A DNA stretch of 64,000 nt, from NCBI GenBank assembly GCA_002727315.1, contig PBWR01000006.1, positions 320,094 through 384,093 of the forward strand, in the 5' to 3' direction. Position 1 is the first letter of the stretch. Each line of letters opens with the position of its first letter. The notes below the pieces were generated by a model. That model was not told the origin of the DNA. It saw only the letters and a list, made by a program, of their open reading frames with translations, and did no database searches. The position numbers and the translations under genes were made by a program. The DNA is from Alphaproteobacteria bacterium. Its GTDB lineage: Bacteria > Pseudomonadota > Alphaproteobacteria > UBA6615. Of the stretch, positions 26,909 to 35,312 are shown one piece after another.

Positions 26909-27121
26909 ATGAGTCACACCGGTCCAGAAGCTGAAGGCACGAGTGTACAGTCGACAGGCAGCGACGCTGCGAGCGACGCCGAGGCGTTCGGCCGCGTGCG
27001 TGCCCATGGTGACTCGGCGAGCGAACGATCCTGCATGGTTTGCGGCAACAAGTTCGAAAGCGAAGGCTGGCACAACCGTCTGTGCGGCAGCTGCCGCAAG
27101 CGAAGCGTCGCGGCCGGCTGA
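26909..27121 (+). CDS. Small zinc-ribbon protein
   Basis: A 70-aa product with an acidic, low-complexity N-terminal half (about residues 1-38) and a C-terminal treble-clef or ribbon-like C4 motif: CMVCG and CGSC with FESEGWHNRL between them. Short proteins with this cysteine spacing are common in Alphaproteobacteria and have no assigned function; nucleic acid or protein binding is a guess. Two ATGs are adjacent; the second (26909) is 6 bases from the AAGGAG site and is preferred to 26906. It converges on the valine-catabolism operon. Confidence 0.72.
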   Translation: MSHTGPEAEGTSVQSTGSDAASDAEAFGRVRAHGDSASERSCMVCGNKFESEGWHNRLCGSCRKRSVAAG

Positions 27122-27144
27122 GAACCCCACCTTCCGCACCCGCG

Positions 27145-28032
27145 TCACCGGCCGGTGATCTGCCGGATGATCGCCGAAAAATCCAGATCCTCATTTCCCG
27201 CTGCGGCGTAGGCGTCGTACATCTCCGTCGCCTGGGTGCCCAGTGGCGTGTTGGCGTCGACGGTGGCCGCGGCCTCCTGCGCCAGCTTCAGGTCCTTCAA
27301 CATCATCGCCACCGTGAAACCGGCCTGGTAGTTGTTGTTGGCCGGTGACGTCGGGACCGGTCCGGGCACCGGGCAATAGCTCGTCATGGCCCAGCACTGG
27401 CTGGTGGCGGTCGAGGCGATGTCAAAGAGCGCTTGCGTATCGAGACCGAGCTTTTCGCCCAGCGCGAAGCCTTCGGACACCGAGATCATCTGGATCGCGA
27501 GCATCAGATTGTTGCAGACCTTCACGGCCTGTCCCGCGCCCGCGTCACCAGCGTGGAAGACATTCTTGCCCATGGTCTCCAGGATCGGCTCGGCGCGCTG
27601 AAACGCGCTCTCGGTCCCGCCGCACATGAAGGTCAGCGTGCCCGCCTGCGCGCCCCCGATGCCGCCCGAGACCGGCGCATCGATCATCTCCAGGCCGCGC
27701 TTTTCGGCTTCCACGATCACGTCGCGCGCGGTGGTGACGTCGATCGTCGAGCAATCGATCACCAGCGCACCGGATTCGAGGACATCCAGTACGCCATCAT
27801 CCTCGATATAGACCGACCGTACATGCACGCCCGCCGGCAGCATAGTGATCACGACCTCCACGCCCTCCGCCGCAGCCGCGCCGTTCGATGCCGCGCTCGC
27901 CCCGCTCGCCTCCGCTCGTGCAACAGCGTCCACGGAGATATCGAACGCCGACACCGTATGGCCGGCCGCGATCAGGTTCGCGACCATGGGTCCGCCCATG
28001 TTGCCCAGTCCGATGAATCCAATCTTCGCCAT
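27145..28032 (-). CDS. mmsB: 3-hydroxyisobutyrate dehydrogenase
   Basis: A 295-aa NAD-dependent enzyme that oxidises 3-hydroxyisobutyrate to methylmalonate semialdehyde in valine breakdown. The Rossmann motif IGFIGLGNMGGPMVANL, the substrate-binding DAPVSGGIGGAQAGTLTFM and the catalytic Lys in GAGQAVKVCNNLMLA are all present. QAGFTVAMMLKDLKLA is typical of true MmsB. Placed after the hydrolase and dehydrogenase of the same pathway, which supports the specific call. Confidence 0.93.
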   Translation of the reverse strand: MAKIGFIGLGNMGGPMVANLIAAGHTVSAFDISVDAVARAEASGASAASNGAAAAEGVEVVITMLPAGVHVRSVYIEDDGVLDVLESGALVIDCSTIDVTTARDVIVEAEKRGLEMIDAPVSGGIGGAQAGTLTFMCGGTESAFQRAEPILETMGKNVFHAGDAGAGQAVKVCNNLMLAIQMISVSEGFALGEKLGLDTQALFDIASTATSQCWAMTSYCPVPGPVPTSPANNNYQAGFTVAMMLKDLKLAQEAAATVDANTPLGTQATEMYDAYAAAGNEDLDFSAIIRQITGR

Positions 28033-28062
28033 TTCCTTCTCCCTTGTTCGCCCCGGGTGCAG

Positions 28063-29112
28063 TCAACCGAATTTCGGCTCACCGGCTACGGGTTCGAAAT
28101 ATTCGTCGACATCGGCTGTGCTGATATTGTCGAGCGATGCCGGATTCCATTTCGGAGACCCGTCCTTGTCGATAACGACGGCCCGGATGCCTTCGAACAA
28201 ATCATGGCCGCGGAAGCACCTGTCGGCAATCCGGAACTCCATCTGCATGATATCCGCGAAGGGTTCGATCGTCGGGCCGAGACGCAGTTGCCGGAAGGTC
28301 ACCTTGAGGCTGGTCGGCGATTTCCCGGCAAGAATATCGATTTGCGCGCGCGCCCAGTCGGTCCCCTCGGCCGCAAGACGCGCCAGGATGTCTTCCATGC
28401 TGTCGCCGGCGAAACACCTGTCAATGGCCTTGCGGTGGGCCGCGAGCGGAGCCTCGCCCGGATCGGCCGTGAAGTTCCGTAGGACCGCATCGACACCGTC
28501 GCGGTCGATACCATCGGCGGACACGAGTTGCGCCACGAATCCGTCCAGCGCATCCGCCGGCATGTAGATATCGCCGATCCCCGCATACAGGCAGTCGGCC
28601 GCGCGCATGCGGTAGCCGGTCAGGCCCAGATACATCCCGATCTGCCCGGGACAGCAGGGAAGAAACCAGCTGGCGCCGATATCCGGGAACAAGCCGATCC
28701 CGGTTTCGGGCATGGCGAACAGCGTGCGTTCCGTCACGATGCGGTGTGAGCCGTGAATGGAGACCCCGACACCGCCGCCCATGGTCACCCCGTCCATCAT
28801 TGCAATATAGGGTTTCGAATAGGAGTGAATGGCGACATTCAGGGCATATTCGGCGGCATAGTAGGTTGGGCCATAATCCGTCCCGCGTCCTTCATAGAGA
28901 TCGCGGATGTCACCACCCGCGCAGAAGGCCTTCTCACCGGCCCCCTGGATGACCACTGCATCGATATCGGTGTCAGCGGCCCACGCCTCGAGCTGCGGCT
29001 GCATCGCCCGGACCATCGTCAGGGACAGGGCGTTCAGCGCCATGGGCTTGTTCAGGGTGATCAGGCCGATCCGGCCGCGCCGATCCAGCAGGACCTCGGG
29101 TTCATCGGTCAT
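28063..29112 (-). CDS. 3-hydroxyisobutyryl-CoA hydrolase (enoyl-CoA hydratase family)
   Basis: A 349-aa crotonase-fold hydrolase that releases CoA from 3-hydroxyisobutyryl-CoA. It has oxyanion-hole segments (AFCAGGDIRDLYEG and MDGVTMGGGVGVSIHG) and MPETGIGLFPDIGASWFL, a motif typical of the hydrolase branch rather than hydratases. The length is normal. It lies between mmsB and an acyl-CoA dehydrogenase with gaps of 30 and 8 bases. Confidence 0.93.
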   Translation of the reverse strand: MTDEPEVLLDRRGRIGLITLNKPMALNALSLTMVRAMQPQLEAWAADTDIDAVVIQGAGEKAFCAGGDIRDLYEGRGTDYGPTYYAAEYALNVAIHSYSKPYIAMMDGVTMGGGVGVSIHGSHRIVTERTLFAMPETGIGLFPDIGASWFLPCCPGQIGMYLGLTGYRMRAADCLYAGIGDIYMPADALDGFVAQLVSADGIDRDGVDAVLRNFTADPGEAPLAAHRKAIDRCFAGDSMEDILARLAAEGTDWARAQIDILAGKSPTSLKVTFRQLRLGPTIEPFADIMQMEFRIADRCFRGHDLFEGIRAVVIDKDGSPKWNPASLDNISTADVDEYFEPVAGEPKFG

Positions 29113-29120
29113 GGACGTAC

Positions 29121-30260
29121 CTACTGTCGCAACAGGTCGCGGGACACAATCACCCGCATGATTTCGTTCGTCCCCTCGAGGATCTGGTGCACCCGCAGAT
29201 CACGCAGATATCGCTGGATCGGGAATTCGCGCAGATAGCCGTAGCCGCCGTGAAGCTGCAGCGCCTGGTTCACCACCTCGAACCCGGTATCCGTCGCGAC
29301 GCGTTTCGCCATGGCGGCCGCGACCGTGGTGCCATGCATCTCGTTGTCCAGCATCCACGCGGCCCTGCGGATCATCAGGCGGGCGGATTCCAGCTCGGTC
29401 GCCATATCCGCCAGGCAGAACTGCAGCGCCTGGAAATCCGCCAGGGGCTGCCCGAACTGCTTGCGTTCCTTGAGATAGTCCCGGGCGGCATCGAGACAGG
29501 CCCGTGCACCGCCGATGGAACAAGCCCCGATATTGAGGCGCCCGCCGTCCAGACCCTGCATCGCGATCTTAAAGCCCTCGCCCTCCGCGCCGATCAGGTT
29601 CTCCACCGGCACCCGGCAATCCTCGAAGATCACGGCGGCGGTCGGCTGGCTGTTCCAGCCGAGCTTTTTCTCCAGCTTTCCGAACGACAGGCCCGGTGCG
29701 TCTTTTTCCACCGCAATGCAACTGATGCCGCTGGGGCTGTCATCGCCGGTGCGCACCATGCAGACATAGACATCGGCCGCCGAACCGCCGGAGATGAACG
29801 CCTTCGATCCGTTCAGCACATAATGATCGTCATCCCGATCGGCGCGGGTGCGCAAGGCCGCTGCATCCGAGCCCGAGCCCGGCTCGGTCAGGCAGTAGCT
29901 GGCGAAATGCTCCATCGTCGTCAACTTCGGGAGAAACCTGGCGCGCTGCTCGTTACCGCCGAAACTGTCGATCATCCAGGCGCACATATTGTGGATGGAG
30001 ATATAGGCCGCGGTCGACGGACAGGCGCTCGCCAGTTCCTCGAAGATGATGGTTGAATCGAGGCGCCCGAGACCCGAGCCGCCATGCTCTTCCGCGCAAT
30101 AGATTCCGGCCAGACCGAGGGCCGCGGCCGCGCGCAAGGCATCGACGGGAAAGATCGCGTTCTCGTCCCACTCCTCGGCGTGGGGCAGCATCTCGTCGCG
30201 CGCAAAATTGCGCGCCATGTCCAGGATCGCGGACTGTTCGTCTGAGAGTTGGAAATCCAC
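29121..30260 (-). CDS. Acyl-CoA dehydrogenase, probably isobutyryl-CoA dehydrogenase
   Basis: A 379-aa FAD-dependent dehydrogenase. It begins [19 protein letters not shown] and has [20 protein letters not shown] (FAD/substrate region) and [20 protein letters not shown]. The catalytic Glu is in [17 protein letters not shown]. The context with a 3-hydroxyisobutyryl-CoA hydrolase and mmsB indicates isobutyryl-CoA as substrate. The start is placed at GTG 30260 because similarity begins there; an in-frame ATG lies further up at 30293. mmsA, the next pathway step, is not in the window. Confidence 0.9.
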   Translation of the reverse strand: MDFQLSDEQSAILDMARNFARDEMLPHAEEWDENAIFPVDALRAAAALGLAGIYCAEEHGGSGLGRLDSTIIFEELASACPSTAAYISIHNMCAWMIDSFGGNEQRARFLPKLTTMEHFASYCLTEPGSGSDAAALRTRADRDDDHYVLNGSKAFISGGSAADVYVCMVRTGDDSPSGISCIAVEKDAPGLSFGKLEKKLGWNSQPTAAVIFEDCRVPVENLIGAEGEGFKIAMQGLDGGRLNIGACSIGGARACLDAARDYLKERKQFGQPLADFQALQFCLADMATELESARLMIRRAAWMLDNEMHGTTVAAAMAKRVATDTGFEVVNQALQLHGGYGYLREFPIQRYLRDLRVHQILEGTNEIMRVIVSRDLLRQ

Positions 30261-30376
30261 TGTGCCGCCTCGCCGTTCCGGTTCGTATCGCAAGCAGGCC
30301 GGAGTCTACCCGCTCACCCGGGGCGAACCAATCCCCACGCCAAATAGTCTAGAATGGGCATCGGAGGATTTGTTCG

Positions 30377-31351
30377 ATGGCCACCACAACCACATCCGCG
30401 CAGCGCCTGATGCTCCTGACCGTGAAGGAGAATGTCAGCCTGACCGCACTCGATGCCGAAACCGGCGATACCGTCGCTTGCGTCGAGGTGGGCACCCGGG
30501 ATACGGCGAAACCCCACGAGCTTGCCCTGTCACACGACGGCACCCGCGCTTTCGTCTCGATCTACGGCAGCGCGGATTACGGCCCGAACGTGCCCGACAA
30601 CCGGATCGCGGTGGTCAACCTGACCTCGATGACGCTGGAAGGTCATATCGACCTGAACCTCTACAAGGGGCCACACGCGCTGATCATGGATGACGATGGC
30701 AAGCTGTGGGCGACCGTCGATCACAGCCGCTGCCTGCTAGTGATCGACCCGGACAGTTGGGAAATCGAACACACGATCTGGCTGCAGACCCCGGGTCACT
30801 TCCTGGCTCTCGCGCCCGACGGCCAGACCCTCTACGCCTCGTCGAAGGAGTATCCGGTGATCACGGAGATCGATGTCGAGAGCCGCACCATCACCGCACG
30901 CATCCCGATCCCCGTGGGGGCCCAGGCCATCCGCGTTTCGAACGACGGCCGGCGCCTGTTCGTCGGCGATTTCCACCGCCCGCTGGTGCATGTGGTCGAC
31001 TGCGCCGCGCGCCAGCTCGTCGGCACGCACGCGCTGGCCGGCGTGCCGGGCTGGCCCTTCGTGTCACCAGATGGAAAGACGCTCATCGTTACCACCTATG
31101 ACGAGCCGACCGACCAGGGTTTCGTGGAAATTCTCGACGCCGACAATCTCGACGACCGCCGCGTCGTTGACATCCCCGCCGAGCCGTTCCACGTGCTCTT
31201 CAGCGATGATGGTACACATCTCTATGCGGCCCTGGCGAACGGGGAGTTACCGAAGATCGACGTGGCGGCCGCTAAGATCGTGGATGGCGGATTTCACGCC
31301 GGCGGGTCCATGCCTGAGACGATTGTCTTTCACGACCTAATTGCAGTTTGA
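30377..31351 (+). CDS. YVTN/YncE-like beta-propeller protein
   Basis: A 324-aa repeat protein with about six to seven blades of the YncE/SMP-30-like type. The repeated pattern is visible as HELALSHDGTRAFVSIYG, NRIAVVNLTSM, LALAPDGQTLYASSKEY, IRVSNDGRRLFVGDF and VSPDGKTLIVTTYD. No signal peptide is evident, which is unusual because many YncE relatives are periplasmic. A GGAGG site is 11 bases before the ATG. The gene is 22 bases upstream of a CmcJ-type oxidoreductase gene, so the two are probably co-expressed. Function unknown. Confidence 0.8.
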   Translation: MATTTTSAQRLMLLTVKENVSLTALDAETGDTVACVEVGTRDTAKPHELALSHDGTRAFVSIYGSADYGPNVPDNRIAVVNLTSMTLEGHIDLNLYKGPHALIMDDDGKLWATVDHSRCLLVIDPDSWEIEHTIWLQTPGHFLALAPDGQTLYASSKEYPVITEIDVESRTITARIPIPVGAQAIRVSNDGRRLFVGDFHRPLVHVVDCAARQLVGTHALAGVPGWPFVSPDGKTLIVTTYDEPTDQGFVEILDADNLDDRRVVDIPAEPFHVLFSDDGTHLYAALANGELPKIDVAAAKIVDGGFHAGGSMPETIVFHDLIAV

Positions 31352-31373
31352 AGCCGAGCCCAGGGAACGACCC

Positions 31374-32216
31374 ATGACCCAGACCGCCGAACTGAATACC
31401 AATCCCGACTATGTCGAAGCCGAACTCGACTACATCGTCGACGATGGCATTCCAGCTGTCCGCTACCTCGACTGGCCGGAGATGGAACATCTCGCCCACA
31501 TGCCGGCATACGAGAAACACCTGGTTCGCATCCACAACGGCCGCGCCGATCCGGCGCAGTTCGCCCTGCCCTCGCACGGCTTCGCCTTCGTCGACCATCA
31601 AACGAAGGTTCGCGATTTCTTCGACGAGGACGAGGTGCGTTCGGTCTACTACCCGGAGACCGAGGCACTGATTCAGGCCCATAGCGGCGGTGCCAACCGC
31701 GTGCTGGTGTTCGACCACACGCTGCGCACCGCCGAGCAGGCACGCCAGCAGGCCGACCGGGTGCGCAAGGCGGTCCATTCGGTCCACAACGACTATACCG
31801 AGCGTTCGGCACCGCAACGCGTGCGCGATTTCTTGCCGGAAGACAGAGCCGAGGCGGCTCTGGAACGGCGCTTCGCCATTATCCAGACCTGGCGGTCGAT
31901 CGCGCCGCGCGTCGAACGCGACCCACTGGCGCTATGCGACGGCAAGACGATCCCCGAAGAGGGTTTCGTTCCCTACCAGCGGCGCTATCGTTATCGCACC
32001 GGCGAGACCTATCATATCTCCTACAACCCGGCGCATCGCTGGTTCTGGTTCCCGCAGATGACGCGCGAGGAGGCGCTGGTGTTCAAGGTCTACGACACCG
32101 ACCCCTCGGCCGGCGTGCGCTTCACCGCCCACACCGCGTTCGAAGACCCGAACACTCCGCCCGACGCGGCGATCCGCGAGAGCATCGAGATGCGCGCGCT
32201 GGTGTTCTACGACTGA
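31374..32216 (+). CDS. CmcJ/NvfI family (AsaB-like) oxidoreductase
   Basis: A 280-aa protein of the CmcJ/GA4-desaturase/AsaB family. Family blocks are visible: VRKAVHSVHNDYTERSAPQR, the RSIAPRVERDPLALCDGKT segment, HRWFWFPQMTREEALVFKVY and RFTAHTAFEDPNTPP followed by RESIEMRAL. These proteins occur mostly in fungi and bacteria next to secondary-metabolite or catabolic genes and have been tied to iron-dependent oxygenase-like steps, but the chemistry is poorly defined. ATG 31374 is preferred over 31341, which lies inside the upstream gene. Confidence 0.85.
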   Translation: MTQTAELNTNPDYVEAELDYIVDDGIPAVRYLDWPEMEHLAHMPAYEKHLVRIHNGRADPAQFALPSHGFAFVDHQTKVRDFFDEDEVRSVYYPETEALIQAHSGGANRVLVFDHTLRTAEQARQQADRVRKAVHSVHNDYTERSAPQRVRDFLPEDRAEAALERRFAIIQTWRSIAPRVERDPLALCDGKTIPEEGFVPYQRRYRYRTGETYHISYNPAHRWFWFPQMTREEALVFKVYDTDPSAGVRFTAHTAFEDPNTPPDAAIRESIEMRALVFYD

Positions 32217-32249
32217 TACGGTGCTTTTCGGGCTGCAACCTGCAGGCTC

Positions 32250-33008
32250 TCACGTCACCGTCATGCCACCGTCGACCGCCAGGATGTGCCCGTTCACATA
32301 TGCTGCGGCCGGGCTGGCCAGATAGGACACCGCGCCGGCCACGTCCTCGGGCTCGGTGAAGCGCCCGAGGGGGATCTTGGCGATCCCCGATTCCCGACGT
32401 TCCGGGTCGGCGGCCATCACCTCGGCCCGGAGCTTGGTTTCCGACGTCCCCGGCGCGACCGCATTCACGCGCACGCCCTGCGGGCCCCACTCGGCCGCCA
32501 GATGCCGGGTGACGCCGCCGATGGCGGTCTTGGAGATGCCGTAGGGAGCGACTCCGGGGGAGCCGACCGTGGTGAAGGTCGAAGCGAGGTTGATGATCTG
32601 GCCTTCGCGACCCAACCCGAGCATATGGCGGGCCACCGCCTGGCTCATCAGAAACGTACCGGTGACATTGGTCCGCATGATGGTGTCGAACTCGTCCGGT
32701 GTGACATCCAGCGCCGAACCTACCAGCAACATCCCAGCATTGTTCACGAGCAAATCGATGCGGCCAAAGCCCTCCAGAACAGTATCCACGGCGGATACAA
32801 TGCTGTCGTTCGATCGCAAGTCCAGTTCCACGGCAAGCCCGCGCACGCCCGCGCCTTCGATGGCGGCGATGGTCTCTGCCAGATCGCCCGGGTCGAGTTC
32901 GGTGACGGCCACGTCGAAACCGTCCTGGGCAAGGCCGCGCGCGATCGCGGCACCCAGCCCGTAGGACGCGCCGGAGACCAGAGCGACCCTGCGTTCGTCT
33001 GTGCTCAT
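32250..33008 (-). CDS. Short-chain dehydrogenase/reductase
   Basis: A 252-aa classical SDR. The cofactor motif is SGASYGLGAAIA (about residues 12-23), NNAG is at 89-92, and the catalytic residues are Ser143, Tyr156 and Lys160 (YGISK). The Asp/Glu context after beta2 (TELDPGD) suggests NAD(H) preference. The C-terminus has the typical NGHILAVDGGMTVT. Its start overlaps the stop of the hydroxyacid dehydrogenase gene by 4 bases, so the two are coupled. The substrate is unknown. Confidence 0.9.
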   Translation of the reverse strand: MSTDERRVALVSGASYGLGAAIARGLAQDGFDVAVTELDPGDLAETIAAIEGAGVRGLAVELDLRSNDSIVSAVDTVLEGFGRIDLLVNNAGMLLVGSALDVTPDEFDTIMRTNVTGTFLMSQAVARHMLGLGREGQIINLASTFTTVGSPGVAPYGISKTAIGGVTRHLAAEWGPQGVRVNAVAPGTSETKLRAEVMAADPERRESGIAKIPLGRFTEPEDVAGAVSYLASPAAAYVNGHILAVDGGMTVT

Positions 33009-33877
33009 GTCTCGCCTCCCGCCTGAATGTGGCGGTAGATCTCGGTGAAGTCAGCGCCCGGCATGACCGTGTCTGCCCCATCCCAAAGACCCGTGACCGC
33101 GCCGCCCACGGCGTGCGGCACACCCGCCTTTCGCACCTCTTCGAGATACAGGCGCACATCCTTGGTCATCAGGGCCATGGCGAATCCGGCATCGAAGGTT
33201 TCACTCGCCACCCGGTTGGGAAATTTGTCCATGGATGCCGTGTTCCGCCCGGTCGAGACATTGACTACATCGAGGATTGTTTCCATCGCCACCCCCTTGC
33301 TCAGGCCGAACAGAACGGCCTCTGAAGTGGCCGCCATGGCGGTCGCCGACAGGAAGTTGTTCAGCAGCTTGACGGTCTGGGCCTGCCCGGGCTCCGGGCC
33401 GACATGGAAGACGTTGCCGCCGACCGCATCGAAGGGGGCCGCCAGGGCCTCGAACGTCTCGGCCGGGCCCGACGCGATCACCGTCAGCGTCCCGGCAATG
33501 GCACCGGCCCGGCCACCGCTCACCGGCGCATCCAGGAAGGTGATACCGGCATCGGACAGGCACGCACCCGTCTCGGCCGCTGCCTCCGGCCCCGTGGTCG
33601 AGAAATCTACAATGGTCGAGACCCGCCGCCCGGGCGCACCGATGATCGCAGCGCATACCTCGGCGACAACGGGGCCGTCGGGCAAGCTGAGGAACACCGT
33701 GTCCGCCGCGGCGACCACCGCCGTGATATCGGCGCCCACCGTCGCACCCTCGGGCGCCCGCTCCGCCGTCCCCGCGGCATCGAACACCGTGGGCAGAATG
33801 CTGGCGTTGCAAAGGTTTGCGCACATGGGCCCGCCCATGTTTCCGAGCCCGATAAACCCGTAAGATATCTCTGGCAT
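33005..33877 (-). CDS. Beta-hydroxyacid dehydrogenase family protein (3-hydroxyisobutyrate-dehydrogenase-like)
   Basis: A 290-aa NAD(P)-dependent dehydrogenase with the GFIGLGNMGGPMCANL Rossmann motif, DAPVSGGRAGAIAGTLTV, and the catalytic Lys in GQAQTVKLLNNFLSATAMAA. It is a paralogue of MmsB at 27145-28032 but is coupled to an SDR, not to valine genes. A tartronate semialdehyde reductase-like or another hydroxyacid role is equally possible. Confidence 0.87.
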   Translation of the reverse strand: MPEISYGFIGLGNMGGPMCANLCNASILPTVFDAAGTAERAPEGATVGADITAVVAAADTVFLSLPDGPVVAEVCAAIIGAPGRRVSTIVDFSTTGPEAAAETGACLSDAGITFLDAPVSGGRAGAIAGTLTVIASGPAETFEALAAPFDAVGGNVFHVGPEPGQAQTVKLLNNFLSATAMAATSEAVLFGLSKGVAMETILDVVNVSTGRNTASMDKFPNRVASETFDAGFAMALMTKDVRLYLEEVRKAGVPHAVGGAVTGLWDGADTVMPGADFTEIYRHIQAGGET

Positions 33878-33958
33878 GATCTCCGTCCCCTTCGTGGCTG
33901 ATCGTCCGTCGGCCTTCGCTGGGGAAGTATAGCCGAGCGACCCATTAGGGAGGGAAGA

Positions 33959-34765
33959 ATGACGTCACCGCGAACCTGGGAACTGTATGCCGTCAAGTAC
34001 GGCACGCTGGTCGAGCGGATGCGGCGCGAGAGTTTCGTGAAACTCGACCCCCATGACGACGGCCCCATGCCGATCGATTACTATGTCTGGGCCGCGGTCT
34101 CGCCCGAGCAGACCGTCGTGATCGACACCGGCTTCGATGACGCCGAAGCCCGGAATCGCGGACGGAGCCTGATCCGCAGCGTGACGGACGGGCTCGGCAC
34201 CATCGGCATCGAGGCGGCCAAGGTGACGGATGTCATCGTCACCCATCTCCACTATGACCATATCGGCGGTCACGCCCAGTTTCCCGCCGCCCAGTTCCAT
34301 CTACAGGAAAAGGAGATGCAGTTCGCTACCGGCCCGCACATGTGCAGCCATGTGGTGAATGCCTCCTTCACGCCCGACCATATCGCCGACATGGTCCGCA
34401 ACGTCTTCGCCGGACGCGTGTCGTTCTCGGACGGCACGGCGGAAATCGCGCCCGGGATCACCGTGCACCATGTGGGCGGCCATTCCATGGGGCTGCAGTT
34501 CGTGAAGGTGCTGACCAGGCGGGGCTGGGTCGTGGTGGCGTCGGACGTCACCCATTTCTATGAGAACCTGGAACGCCGCATGCCCTTCCCGGTGATCTAC
34601 AACCTGTCCGACATGGTGCGCGGCTTCGAGACGCTGGAGGCCCATGCCGAAACGCCGGGACATATCGTTCCCGGACATGATCCGCTAGTGCTGGAACGCT
34701 ATCCGGCGCCCGACCCGCGCCTGGAGGGGATCGCCGTCCGGCTCGACGTCACGCCGTCGGCCTAG
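33959..34765 (+). CDS. MBL-fold hydrolase, N-acyl homoserine lactonase-like
   Basis: A 268-aa metallo-beta-lactamase-fold enzyme. The dinuclear zinc motif HxHxDH is at 96-101 (HLHYDH), followed by GGHAQFP. Further ligands are likely in HHVGGHSMG, ASDVTHFYENL and PGHDPLV. It resembles the AttM/AiiB lactonase group; a lactone produced in local catabolism is as plausible a substrate as a quorum signal. A strong AGGGAGGGAAG ribosome site precedes the ATG. Its stop overlaps the end of the convergent VOC gene. Confidence 0.87.
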   Translation: MTSPRTWELYAVKYGTLVERMRRESFVKLDPHDDGPMPIDYYVWAAVSPEQTVVIDTGFDDAEARNRGRSLIRSVTDGLGTIGIEAAKVTDVIVTHLHYDHIGGHAQFPAAQFHLQEKEMQFATGPHMCSHVVNASFTPDHIADMVRNVFAGRVSFSDGTAEIAPGITVHHVGGHSMGLQFVKVLTRRGWVVVASDVTHFYENLERRMPFPVIYNLSDMVRGFETLEAHAETPGHIVPGHDPLVLERYPAPDPRLEGIAVRLDVTPSA

Positions 34766-35304
34766 TCCCCCATCGCATCGGCCAGGTCGGCCGACCATTC
34801 ATCGCGCGGGCGGAAGCCCTCGGTGGCGCGGCACATGTCTTTCGTGAGTTTGAGGATCTCTTCGTTCGACAGATCGAACTCGAGATACTCCCCGAACGGC
34901 TGCGGCACGTGAAAGGGTGAATCGAGATAGACCTCGATATTATTTGCCTCGGGATCGTCGAAATAGACCGACCAGGCATTCCCGTGGTTGCGCGGCAACA
35001 GGTTTTCCACCCCTTCCTTGAGCACCCGGCGATACATGATGCGCAGCTCATCGAGGGAGTTCACCAGGAAGGAAAGCTGGTTGATCGTGCTCGGCGCGTC
35101 GGCCGGCCGGCCCTCGGCGAACACCACCTGATGGTGCATCGTCGGGTCGTTGGACATGAAGGCGATGTGTCCGCCATAGCGCTCGACAAACCCCCGGTCG
35201 GTGACGTTGAAGCCCATCACCCGGGTGTAGAAATCGATCATGCCGTCCATGTCCCGCACCCAGATTCCGGCATGGGCGAGCTGTGGCTTGATGCTGTCTG
35301 CCAT
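34762..35304 (-). CDS. VOC family protein (extradiol dioxygenase-like)
   Basis: A 180-aa vicinal-oxygen-chelate protein. Candidate metal ligands are His11 (QLAHAGIWV), His76 (MHHQVVFA) and the Glu in DDPEANNIEVYLD. It resembles catechol-2,3-dioxygenase-like or glyoxalase-like members. It is the last gene of a three-gene minus-strand operon behind a CoA transferase (8-base gap) and a decarboxylase-like amidohydrolase. A TAGGAG site precedes the ATG. Confidence 0.85.
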   Translation of the reverse strand: MADSIKPQLAHAGIWVRDMDGMIDFYTRVMGFNVTDRGFVERYGGHIAFMSNDPTMHHQVVFAEGRPADAPSTINQLSFLVNSLDELRIMYRRVLKEGVENLLPRNHGNAWSVYFDDPEANNIEVYLDSPFHVPQPFGEYLEFDLSNEEILKLTKDMCRATEGFRPRDEWSADLADAMGD

Positions 35305-35312
35305 GGTGTCTC

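Noticed and set aside
33959-34765. A quorum-quenching gene
   Set aside because: The lactonase-like fold is clear, but there are no quorum-sensing genes in the window and catabolic neighbours dominate. The name would claim too much.
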